Shown one piece after another: positions 48,181 to 59,800 of a stretch of DNA of 64,000 bases. Both the position numbers and the translations under genes were made by a program. A model generated the notes under the pieces. That model was not told where the DNA came from and ran no database searches. It saw nothing but the letters and a program-made list of their open reading frames with translations. The DNA comes from Prunella strophiata (lineage: Eukaryota > Chordata > Aves > Passeriformes > Prunellidae): contig JAZBQD010000033.1 in NCBI GenBank assembly GCA_036583965.1, positions 19,801,446 through 19,865,445 on the forward strand, given 5' to 3'. The stretch's first letter is position 1. Each line of letters begins with the position of its first letter.

Positions 48181-48770
48181 CCAGGACATTCTTTATTGTC
48201 ATAGTCGAGACGAGACAATACAGAGCAACACACTCCATTTCCAGAAGGCTTCAAACCCTGTTTTTATTAGAGCATGCATGCTTTTTCTTCATTCTTACAA
48301 AGCTCATAAGTTTACTCATTTGTCACAAGACACAGGCAAAGTCCTTATTGGAATAGGCAGTTGCAGGTTTCTCTTATTTATCTGTCTTTCTTTCTTGGTT
48401 TCTCTGTCAACGACCTTGGTAGAAGATTCTTTCAGGGGGAAACATGGATCCTCTTATCAAACTTCTCAATGGCTCACAGAAGCCACTGGAAAACCTCTTC
48501 CACACTTTATAACTTTAGTATTGAATCATCTTTTTAAAATGGTCTTCCTTTTGATTTGAGGGAGCTCACTGAAAGTTTTGTGTTTAATTTTATGCTGGAT
48601 TCCAAGGAAGACGTGGACAGGAGTTGTCCTTGGGTCGGGGCAACTCCTCCCTTGGTGGAGGGAAGGAAACAGCCAGGGCTAAGGCAGGAAACAGCCACTA
48701 CTTTTAGAAGTAAAACTGAAAGCAACAAACAGCCATTATCAACTCATTTGATGCTTTTCATCAGAGACTG
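48181..48770 (-). mobile_element. probable LTR of an endogenous retrovirus, antisense
   Basis: Read on the minus strand this resembles an avian ERV LTR. There are two AATAAA signals (48268-48263 and 48197-48192), the second beside a 'gtctcgtctcgactatgac' block and followed by GT-rich sequence. Upstream lies a long stretch with an LTR-like, gene-free composition. I could not find a matching target-site duplication, so both ends are approximate. The class is uncertain (ERVK-like by general resemblance). No internal retroviral genes are present. Confidence 0.5.
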
Positions 48771-51700
48771 AAGGATGATCAAAGAGCCTTGAAGGGAGGC
48801 AAAGGTTCAGGTGTGTAGTGGAGCAGCAGGAAGTCTGTGACTTCATTCCAGATGAGGCCAAATGAATGCTGAGCTTGGCTTTCAAGTTCCATTTAGGGAC
48901 CTGTCCTGGCCACAGCACTGAGCCCCCTGCAGAAAGGCCACAATTTCCTTAGTCAGGAGCAGGGACATTTGGGAGGCAGTTTTTGTTAGTGTCCATGTCA
49001 GAGTGGGGCTGTGGAGCTCAAAACTGGAGATGAAGTGGTGCCTCCTCCAGGCAGATGTGCAGGTTTCTGCCAGGTGTTTCTTCATTCTGATTCTCCACTG
49101 TGGAAAAGGTAAATGATGAAAGGTCTTTGAGTAAAACTGAGGAATGGGGAAGACTCTTTTAAAGCTTATTTTGACATTTTCCTTCCACGTTCTTTGTGTT
49201 TTGAGGGTTTTTCCAAAGAATTTCAGCACTCTGTCTGTGTGTGTGTATAAACAGAGAACATTTTCCAGGTATGGTTGGCCTCCAAACACATCCAGCTGCA
49301 TCCAGAGGGCAGCCAGAACCTTTGGATGCATCTGGGACTGCACATCCTGATTTTTGGGTTTGCACTGAAGCTGCACGAGTTCTTGTGGGTGCAAAGGCAC
49401 CCTGAACTGTTCTACTGTAAATACTGGAATTTAGGATGAGTATGGGGAGCACTTGAGACTTCTTGAATTGTGTAAATCCCATTGTCATTTTATTGTGGTT
49501 TCAACTGGTTTGTTTTAATATCAAAATTCAAGGCAGTGAAAATTATTATTACTGTAAACTGATAAAAGTAAACTGCCAGTTTACTTGCTGGAAAATCCTG
49601 TTTCCTTTCAGCTGAGGAGCTGCTCTGCAGTTGCCCATCCCTTTCCCAGCCCACACACCACTAACCCCACGTTTTGTTGTTTGGCCACAGACCTGCTGAC
49701 ATAGCTCCAGTTGAGTTTGGGTTTGGATTCTGTGCTAGCTTGCTAATTGCATGTTATTTAACTTAGGTTTGTAAGCCTTTGTTTCCAGCAAGCAATGATG
49801 CTTTTAAAAAAATCTAACCCTGCTTTCAGCCTGTAGGTTTGAGCCTGCAGAGGAGTGGGATCACTGAAACATTGACTGTGCATGTGGAGTGATAAAGAGC
49901 TTGTTTTCTGTCTTTAAAAAGAAGCATCATAACCTCTGACAGACTGATAGAGTGCACTAGAATTTAAGCCATTGAATCTGCTTATCTGAAATATCTCTGC
50001 CAATTTTCCTTTTGAGAAATGATGGGATTAAGATAATAAATGCAGCTTTGCTGAATAATAGGGAAGCAGCATATGGATTGGTAGGTCTTTGAATGCACTT
50101 AGCAGCGTGTGTAATTCTGTACATTTCCTGGGAAACAAAAGAGGAATGCTCATTGATCCACAGAGTCTTGTAATGTGCTGCTCCTGTGAAATGCTGGGTG
50201 AGCACAGAGGAGCAGCACTGGTGTGAAGGGGAATATTCATTGATTGGGAATGGATGTATGGAAACAGGTTGGAAGTCATGTGAACTGTGAGCTGGCAATG
50301 CTGATGGTTCTGGAGAGCTGCAGGAAGGAGAGGCTTTGTCATGGCAGGTGATAGATGAGCCCTGGCAGTGCAGGCTCCTGCTGCCTGTGCATCTCCTGCC
50401 CACCCCTGCTCTGTCCCTGTGGGATGCAGAGTGCAGGAGCTGCCCCAGCTCCCATGCTGGGCTGGGCATGGAGGGGCTGCTGATGGGAAGGTGAGAAGCA
50501 AACCTTTGGCCTAAAAGCCAGGGGAGAAGTGGAGTGGAATGTGTCCCTGAGGCAGTCCTGAGTGCCAGCAGGAGCTGTCACAGTGTGTAGCTTAAACACA
50601 CCTGCAGCACCTGCACCAAGAGGAACAGGCTGGGTTTCAGGTGATGCTGTGGTGAGTCCCTGGTTTAGGATGTGATGTGATGTGGCCAGGCTGGGGTGTG
50701 TTCACTGTGTGCTCACCTTGGTGAGGTTTTTATCCTCCCCTGCATCACTTGCACAGAGCTGCTGGGAGCTGCTTTTGGAGGACAGTGACAGAGCTGGTGA
50801 AAGGACAATGTGAGATTCAAGCACAGATGACACCTCCAGGTCAGGGTTACTCCCCAGCCTGTGTTTGCTGTTGTTTTTCAGCAGGGTGGTTTCCAATGCC
50901 ATGGGAGGATACCTGGAGGCCTGGGATGTTTGTGGTCCCTGGGTGGGTCCTGCTGTGGGGAATTGTGCAGGGTGTCTCTCTGGGCTGTTTGCTGGGATTT
51001 TGCTCACCCAGAGAAGAGCAGTTTGCCTAACTCAGGTACTCCCAGTGCTCCATTCACAGCCATCAGGGAACCTTTCACATAATGTGAAAGTGCTTTGGTA
51101 TTTGTGGCTCTCATAAGCATCACTTTCTGTGCAGATGATGCACAAACAAAAAGGGAGAGCTGCTGCTGGCCAGGGACACCAGTGAGGCCTCCTGGTGGAG
51201 AGCAAGTTTGTCCAACCATGTTGTTGAACAAGACGTTTTCAAACACTTCAGCTCTCAGATTACATTAGCAGGCTGGACCTTGGCCTCACAGGGGATTAAA
51301 CATAGATCTGGAAGCTTTAATGTCTTCAAACTGAGTTATATACAATTGGCTGCTGCTATCACAATGCTCCTTCTCTTCCTTCTTTGGAAAGCCCCAATTC
51401 CCATGCCGCATGTACGGGTTGGTTTTGTTTTCAGGGTTCTAAATTTGAGCTGCAAATAGTAGTGAAGCTTGTTAATAAACATCTGATCTTTGTGTAACTC
51501 CGGGAATAAGTACAATTTAAATGATGGGCTTCACTTCTAACAAAGCCAAAACCACATCACTGCAATATTTTAATATGAAATCAGTTCCTCTGGCAAGATA
51601 GCACCTTGAAAAACAATGCTGGGTAGATGTTCAGCAGATAATAAATTCTAAACTGCTTCTTGTCATTGGAGTGAGTCCCTGATAAAGTTTTTTTTTTTTT

Positions 51701-52800
51701 TTCTCAGAGTTCAGGGCTCAGGGGTTTGCATCTCCTTTGGAAAAACCAGCAGAAGACTGGGCTGCATGAATACCAGGCAGTCACAGCAGTGAAATCCTAA
51801 ACATCAGGGCCATTAACTTCTAGGTGTTGTTGGAGTTAATTTAGCTCATGGCAGTTTTTGGAATTTAATTTTTCAAGGAACATTTTCACTGTAGAGTGTG
51901 TGTGTTACTACAAAACAAAAATTACAGCATTTCTGCTTCTCCAGGTCCCCCCATTGTTGCCTCTGCAGACTGCTCTAGGAATGCAGGTCCCAAGTTTGCA
52001 AGCACAAATGGGTTTTATTTAATGTAATTCTGTTGCCCCTGCACAGAAATTTAATTTCACTTTTGCACAGTATTCTGAAATTAAGGAAGCCAGCTGAGCC
52101 TTGCTAGTCTGGCTATTTCCTCCTGGCTTTCAGGGTCATGTTGGGCTTTGTTTCCTGGACATTGTTTTTCTTACAGATCTAAAATCTCTTCAAGATTCTG
52201 CAATTGTATTTTGATTTGGAAAGCATGTTGTAAAAATGAGTGTTTGGGCACTCTGTGTGAGTGACCTGGGCAAACAAGCAGTGCTCTGAGGACAGGCAGT
52301 GGAGCTGGTTTCCATTTCCAGTGCTGGGAGCACTTCAGACCCAACAAGGGGTCCAGCACGTTCCCAGCTTTGGGAATGCAATTCACTTGAGCCCCAAGCA
52401 AGGAAAGCTTTTTTTTATTTCTAAGAACAGCATTAAGCACGTGTTTAAATACTTCCTTGTCTAAACGGTTCATTAAAATATGTGGAACAAAATGTATGAG
52501 AAGAGAAAATGAGAAACAGGAATTTCCATGGTATCCTTTAAGGCCCTTCCCTCTGAAAGCTGCCTTTCCATAGGTGAGCAGTGCCAGTCCTTTAAGCACA
52601 GCTATAAATTGTGTGTCCATCAGAAAGGCTGAGTTGGAGGTGTATTTCCAGGTTGTGTCCAATGACTGCTCTCAATGGAGGGCTGTCTCCTTCTGCCCCA
52701 CTCATGTCCTGCAGGATCCTCTGCAGCAGGGCTGCTCCCCTTCTACATCTGCCCTGGGGCAGGTTTGCTGAACTGCAAACTGCAGCTCTGGGCCATTCCA
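48771..52800. other. single-copy non-coding DNA, no gene seen
   Basis: Minus-strand frames of 170-172 codons (48882-49400, 49957-50469) and 163 codons (52171-52662) show no recognisable domain. A T16-type tract lies near 51689-51703. No RNA gene or transposon recognised. Confidence 0.4.
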
Positions 52801-52820
52801 GCTTCCCTGGGAGCTGCTGC

Positions 52821-53015
52821 CCGTGCTGCAGCCCTGCCGTGTCACCGCAGTGCGTCCCTGGGGAGCCGGCGAGCACCGCGTGTCCGTCCGGGCCACCGGG
52901 GCTGGCAGGGACCCCTGGCAGTGCCAAGGCCAGGGCCAGGAGGAAGGCAGGCACTGCCCTGGGTGCCTGGCAGTGCTGCATTGACTCACGTGGTTAATGT
53001 GCATTAATCAATGCA
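52821..53015. promoter_or_regulatory. CpG-rich patch followed by clustered factor-like motifs
   Basis: Eleven CpGs lie between 52821 and 52898. About 85 bp on, TGACTCA (52982-52988) overlaps the E-box CACGTG (52987-52992), then GTTAAT (52993-52998) and an inverted repeat TGCATT-AATC-AATGCA (53000-53015). This dense arrangement resembles an enhancer or conserved element. Function is inferred only. Confidence 0.3.
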
Positions 53016-56000
53016 GGCCGTGGCTGCAGGGCTGATGAAGGCCACTCCAGCCAGAGCGCTGTCACTGTGGGGCTCCCTCAGATCCCTCTGAGCTCTGGGA
53101 GGAGACCAGGCCCTTCAGCAGCTTCTGCCCCTGGTACCCAAATGAGATTTCCCACAGCTTGCTCCTTCAGGGAGAGCAGGTGAAGGAGTGTGACTGGAGC
53201 TGGACTGCCAGGCCCTGGGTCCCTTGAGTTCAGGGCCTTGGGAGTTTTTTGGGAATGAGCCCTCCCTGATGGCTTGGCAGCTCTCTGCCAAGGGATATGA
53301 AGGGATGGTTTTCTTTGAAGGGATGGTTTTCTTTGAATGGCTGGATTATCATTTCCAGTTTGCTTTCTGAGGGATGGGGTGTCCTGGTTGAGGATGATCC
53401 TTCTGTCCTCTTCTTTCTGCCTGTTGGGATTGGATACTTTGGGTTTTCCTTCCAAATGGAGCACTGAGACTGGGATCCGTGGTGTCCATGGGGTCCATCC
53501 TCAAGCAAGGGTGAAGATTTCCATTTGGTGAAGCTGCACTTTGGAGTACAAAGAAATAATTTAGTCCTCCTTTGTATGTGAGCATGTGGAGCATCACAGC
53601 ACCAGCCTGCAGTGAGCAGGTTTCCCTTTCTTCTTGGAGCTGCCAGCTCCTGGGAAGAAACTGTGCCAAGCAGCAGCAATTATTCGCTGAGCACCACCCC
53701 AGACAGGGTCTTAAATATTTAATGTGTTATTCTGCATTCCTTCCCTCAGTGTGAGAGGGATGCAGTGCTGCAAGCACCGAGGCTCCGACAGAGCTCAGAG
53801 CTGCCTGTTCCCCTCACACCCCTCTGAGCTGCTGTCTGCAGACAGCATATCTTTGTACTCTGATGCTCCAAGTGAATCTCCCTTCTTAGCCAAAAGATGA
53901 TATATTTAAGCAGTCTTTATTTGGGATCAAGCTGGGGGTTTGCTTCAACTGCAATTACTTCATCTGTCACCACTGTGCGTTTCCGTGCCAGAAGAATATC
54001 TTGGCTTTTCTCAAATTGGATATTTTTCTGGCTGCTTGCACGATGTGTGCTTGTGCTGTGTGGTTATTTGTAGGCTCTGCCAGCAGCAGGGGGTCTCCTC
54101 TGGGGTCTCCTCTGTCCTCTGGTGAGCAGCTAATGAAGCAGTTGCAGCCATCTGCACTGATGGGAAGGGACTTTGCTGCCCCAGCTCAGCATTATCCAGG
54201 CAAATTGAGCCCGGAGGGTGGGGCTGCCCAGGGGACCCTGAGGAGGGCAGGCAGCTGGGCTGGGCCACCAGAGTGGGGACTCTCCCAGGATCATCCACTC
54301 AGCCCAGCAGGAACCTCCTCAGAGCTTTGAGGAAACGTGAGAGGTAAACCCAAGGCTGAGGCGTGGGCACAGGGCTGGGCTGTGCAGTGACTGTTCATCC
54401 ATCTCAGCCAGAGCACAGTTCTGGGTGGCTCTGTCACACTGGGCTTGCTGCAGTCACAGGGACATCTTCCAGACCCTCAGTGTTCCCACTGTCACTGCTG
54501 CACACGGAGAGGCAGGAGCTGAAGGGCTCTGTAGCAGTCCCAGATCAATAACACTCCTTGTCTGCTGTCACTGCTGAGCAAAACACCTCTGGAGGTTTTC
54601 ACTTCTGCACTGTTCATTCCCTACCCTCTCTATGTCACACAGTATAAGGAGCTCCATCTTGGACTATTTCCAAAATAATCTTCAGTTATACTGATTTTTG
54701 TATTTACAAAAACCAGTTTCTTTCATCACAAAGAAAGCAAAATAAACCAGAGCTTTGCATCATGGCTCAAGATGCCAAGAGCTAATTGTGTGTTTCCCTT
54801 CAAAATGCTAAAACATTGTGGAATAAGGTCTTTTAGACACCCAGTTGCTGGGAATGCTCTCTGCTCACCACACAGTGCCAATAACAAGAGCTGGAGCCTG
54901 TGGCCTTGTTTAGTGCTCCAGGACAGAACTCTTGACCAGAATTGTGTTTACAGTTTTTGTCTGTGGATACCCAAAGCCTACTGTCTGGATTTTAGACCAA
55001 TGATTTCTTGGAAATATTTGTCTTTTCTCCTGCATGATGCACTGCAGAAGTGGGCTGGTCAGGATTCCTGTGCTGATGGACACAGGTGGAAGCTCTGGGC
55101 AAGCTCCTCACCCAGGAGCTGTGGATATCCATACCTTGGATAATCCTTTTAGCCTTGGCAGCAGTTGTTACTACCAACAATTGCACACATTCTTCAGGTT
55201 CCACACTGACCACGTTAGCAGTGAATAATCCCTCTGTGTGCCCAGTTTAGTTACAGTTCATGCCACCATTCCTCTGCCTTTCCCTGAAATGCCAGGAATG
55301 TGCATGGTTCAGCTGAGTCACGGTGGAACTGGGGCAGACTTCCTCCTCTGCACACCTGGAAGGACCTTGCAAACTCCATGGAAACAAACTGGAGATACAA
55401 AACAGCCCCCAGGGTGGTTTGGAGCATTCCCTGAGAATTCCAGGCAGTTCTGCAGTCTGTGCTCTGTCTCAGCTCAATTTTCACTCAAAGCCTTGGGCAT
55501 AGTTCCGCAGTTAATGGTACACTGGGAATTAAAAAAATTATCTTTATTAATACCAATGGAAATTATACATATATAGGCAAGTTTGTTACATTTAACAATA
55601 TCTTTTTAATGGCTTCATCATTAGATATTGTCTGTGCTTCTTTCTGGACTACAAATGTCCTGAGCCTGTGCTCATTAGGAATAAACAGGAGTGTCAGACC
55701 TTCCAGCTCACTTTGTGCACAGCAGTGCAGTATTTTATTTTCCTGTCCAGTCAATTTGTTAAAAAGCAGAACAAAACTAACAAACCTTATTTTGAAGTAA
55801 CCTAAATGAGAGATATTTTTATCATTCCTGAAGTGACCCCGTGTGCAATGAGATGTTGGGTTTGCTGCAGCTTTAATGACATTGTGTTCAGAATCTGGGT
55901 TATTTTTATGTTTTAAATTAACTTTCCATCTTTGAGCACTTTGGAGATAAACCAAAAGACTTAAATGGGATTTTAGCTGGAAAGAAAGAAGGGGAGTGAT

Positions 56001-56390
56001 GATGTGATTATACTATTCTGTAAATTCAATAAGAACTAACTTTCTGTACCCTAAATACAGATATTTCAGTAGAATTTAAACTTGATTTCTCCTGGTTCTA
56101 CTGGGGGGTTTTGTGACCACTAAACAAAAGTTTGGTTTTCATTTTGCCAGACTTCTCCTGAGGTTTTCCACAGTACCAGGCTGAGTCTGGGCTGTGTAGC
56201 CAGGTAAAAAGGCTGGGCTATAACAATTCTGGGGGTGTAGCCCACCTGTGTAGGGCTTGTTTTCCATCTTTCTCCCCACAGTGTGAGGATCTGTCTCATC
56301 CAGGCAATTTCTCCACATCAGCTCCAGAAGCTTCTCCTGTCTTTGCCACTGTTCCTATATCTGATCTTTACCTAAAAAACAACATATAGA
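53016..56390. other. single-copy non-coding DNA
   Basis: Contains an 18-bp tandem duplication, 'gaagggatggttttcttt', at about 53300-53335 and a short 'ggggtctcctct' repeat near 54095-54120. No gene is recognised. The 130-codon minus frame at 55563-55955 contains no ATG. Confidence 0.45.
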
Positions 56391-56640
56391 AGTTGCACTG
56401 GGGGAGGTTTAGGTTGGATATGGGGGAAAATTTCTTCCCTGACAGGGTTGACAAGCAGTGGCCCAGGCTGCCCAGGGCAGAGCTGGGATCAGCACCTCTG
56501 GAAGTGCTCAGAAAACATCTGGATGTGGTGCTGAGGGGTCGTGGTGGGATGGACCTGGCAGTGTCAGGGGAACAGACTCATCCTGGAGGGCTTTCCCAGC
56601 CTTGATGAGCCTGTGGTTTATGACCCTAAGAGGGGTATTT
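56391..56640 (+). mobile_element. CR1 LINE fragment, 3' end, sense
   Basis: 'tgcactgggggaggtttagg', 'ttggatatgggggaaaattt', 'cttccctgacagggttgac', 'ggcccaggctgcccagggc', 'cacctctggaagtgctcag', 'catctggatgtggtgctgag', ending in a decayed tail near 'tttatgaccctaag'. Confidence 0.9.
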
Positions 56641-56663
56641 TTGCTGAGAGCTGTGCTCTCAGG

Positions 56664-56846
56664 TGTATTTATATATAATAAAATATATATGTTATTTCGA
56701 TATATTAATATATATTATATATTAATATACAAATATACATTAATATATAAGTACCTGTTATATATTATTTATCATATATTAAAACATATACTATATCTAT
56801 ATATTAAAATATTATTTCTATATATTAAAATATGTGTATTTATAGC
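56664..56846. repeat. AT-only low-complexity block with palindromes
   Basis: About 180 bp almost devoid of G and C. It holds several self-complementary cores such as ATATTAATAT and a repeated 'tctatatattaaaatat'. It is prone to cruciform or slipped structures and starts about 25 bp after the CR1 3' end. Confidence 0.9.
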
Positions 56847-59800
56847 TAGAAATACATGTTCTTCTCCTGACTGAGGTTCTGGGTGCTGGGGAGTACCTGG
56901 GATGCCTGACTTCAGGAAGGAGAGCCAGGATTCCTAATGAAGCTGTAATCCTGCTCCTGGGGATTGTGCAAGGAGTCCCCAGGTCAGGAGTGCTCCATGT
57001 CATCAGGGCTTGCTGGGGCTGGGGCTAATCACTGCTCATTAGCATCTTCTCAGTATGCACAGCACATCCCTGCTGCACAAAGACACTGTCTGAGAAATAT
57101 TTATCCATAGCACCAAGGGCCAAAACTGCTCCCAGCAGATTTTTTTCTGCAAGTCTGGGTTAAAAGCAAGGCAAAAGCCCCACTGAGTGAACAGGCTGGC
57201 ACCTCCACAGCCCACGGAGGGAAGCAGGAAACTGACTTAAAAGTGAATGAATTCACCCTTTTCCGTGGTTAAACCAACACCCAGCCACAAGGTTGGCATA
57301 TGTGAGCCACCCCCTCCAAATTCAGCACCATTCACAGACCCTGAGCTGGGGAAGCAAACAAATTACAGGGTGGCAGAAGCTCCCCAAATCTATTTTAAAG
57401 CTTTAGTGCTTTAGTCAAAAGCTATTTGGACAATATGGTTTATTTCCATTTCTGTACAGCTAATTTTTGCTGCTTTTGTGGCCTCCTCCCTTCACACCAC
57501 CCTGTTTATTTTTGTAAACAAATTAGGAATCTCGGGATTCAAAGTAAAGATTTGCCATTGATTTATGGATGCCCACTGCAAATATAATTAATGCAATTCT
57601 AATGTGAATTTTATGAACCTCCCCAGACTGTACATGTTTATGGCTCTGTGAGCAAAGGCTGATCTGTGGCCATTTCTGTAAGGGATAGAAAGGGATGAGT
57701 GTAAGTAACCATTTAAAAATGATGGGGCTTTTGGCTGATGTTTTATTACAGCCTGTGAAAAAAACTGGCTTCACCCTAAAAATATAACTCTATATTATAT
57801 ATGTGTTATTATAATAAACCTGGAGTCATGCTCAGAGAGAGCAAGGGTAATTACACCACACTGCATGTTAAATATTGCTGCTCAAAAGTGGGCATGCTTA
57901 GAGAACTTCTTAGTTCCTACAATTATCTGAACTCTGTGCTGCAATAATTCTTCAGGACAACTCCACAGGTTCCTTTTTGGGTAGAGAGCAGAAAGCCCCA
58001 GAGTGTAAAAGTCACTCATTCAGATACAGAAGGATGGAGTGCTTTTAGAATATTGAAAATTGATCAGATTGTGACTTATTCAGACAAATGTTTCTCTAAT
58101 ATTTCCTCTTCTCTAATCTAGGAAAGGGTGATGGGTTTTTTGTTTGGGTATTTTTATTTACTCTCACGTTTAATGGCATGCTAAGTACTCTGAAATGTCA
58201 GTAAGAAGGAAGAGAATGTAAAGTCGTTGATATTTAAGGACATAGAATTTTTGAATAGTTCATGCTTTTAATTTGGTTTATACTTTAATGCTTCATAATT
58301 TTATTCTTTTGCTGTCACCTCAGGACTTCACTGGAAACAGGAAGCAGCGTCTCAACTGATCCACTCAGGTACTGTAGCAACCATAGCTGGTAGCTGTAGG
58401 TTTGGCTGACAGAAATGCCCTGTTCTGCCCCAGCTGCACATCTCACAGCTTCATCTTGCCATGCCCAGCCTGCAAAGGCACTGACCTGATGGCTGGATAT
58501 TCCTAAGAGTGGATAATTTGCTCTTTTCCAGGATTCCCACTTGAAATTCAGTTCTAGCTTCCAACCCTGGGTTTGTTCTGGGAGGAGCACAAAGGGGAGG
58601 GACAGAAGGTGTGTCTGTGCACAAACCACCTCTCTCTCAGATTTTTACAACCTTCATGCTGCCAATATTGACCTGTCCTCTTCTAGCAGGTCTGTGCTGC
58701 TCTGGGACGGTTGTGTGGAGATGTCAGTGATGTTTCTGTTGCTCAGCATTCTGATAAAAGCACCCACCCTTCAGGGAGCTCTGTCACAGAACTGGGATTT
58801 TACTTTGATCACTCCATTTAGAAAGAAATGCTTGGCCCTGTTAACACTGCATATCAAATGGGTACCTTGCATCTTTTATTCTCATCCCTACACACTGAAA
58901 AGTGCATCAAAGGCACAGATTTCCTTTGATAAAGCTGGGGCAGGGTCCCTCCCTCTCAAATTGGCAGCTGGTTTGGTACAAGTCTTCCTCTGGAGATTGT
59001 CTGGGTTGAGGATGTGACTTTTTCCCACATGATGTCATTTCAACCTTGCTTGAACACAACGGTGGGAGCTGCTCTGTTTAACCTTATTCAAATTAAGGCC
59101 CCTCTGTAATTAATCTTCCATTATTACCCAGTGTAAAGTCCTCTGAAAGTGAAGCATTTGCCTTGTTGCCATTTCCTAGCAGCCTCCCCCTCTGCTGTGA
59201 TATTCCCTTTGTCCTCTCACAGCAGCACTGGACCACGTTCAGTCCCCACTGTACTCCTGTCCCAGTCCCAGTGTGATGGCAACACTGGGCCTTTGTCTGG
59301 CAGGACAATGCAGGAAAAATCCCAACTCCCCCTGCTCTGCTCCTCTGCAAATCTGTGTTAACAAGAGCACTGAGTTGCTGGTGTGTGATTTACCAGAGCC
59401 AGGTATTGCTGCAGGCTGGAAATAGATTTTATTGCAATGGTTTTTCTTCCATGGAGTATTTTTTTCCATGGGAGGAGGGTATCAGTGGGGAATATGGAAG
59501 AATTAGATGCATGCAGTAAATCCTTCTGATTGTTGGGGACTGGGCTGAAATAATACCTGGGGGTGACCAGACAAGGATGTAAAAATGCCACTCTTTAACT
59601 AGAAATTGAATAATTTTGTGAAGTTTAAAAAATCTGGAGCGAAGCAATCACAGAGGAGAAACTGAAGAAAACTGTTGAGATTTTATCAGATAAAACTGAT
59701 AATTTTTCTTAGTGGTAAATAGTTATAGAGGGAAGAGCATGTGATACCTAGTCCACTTCAGCAGGTCAAATAAGCCTGCTCTGGAGCTGTAATTAGACAG

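Noticed and set aside
52830..52960. Collagen-like Gly-X-Y reading
   Set aside because: Only a few imperfect triplets, caused by GC-rich composition, with no regular Gly every third residue.
55563..55955. 130-codon minus-strand frame in AT-rich DNA
   Set aside because: The apparent start is TTG and the frame contains no ATG at all. Its length is within chance for the number of frames tested.
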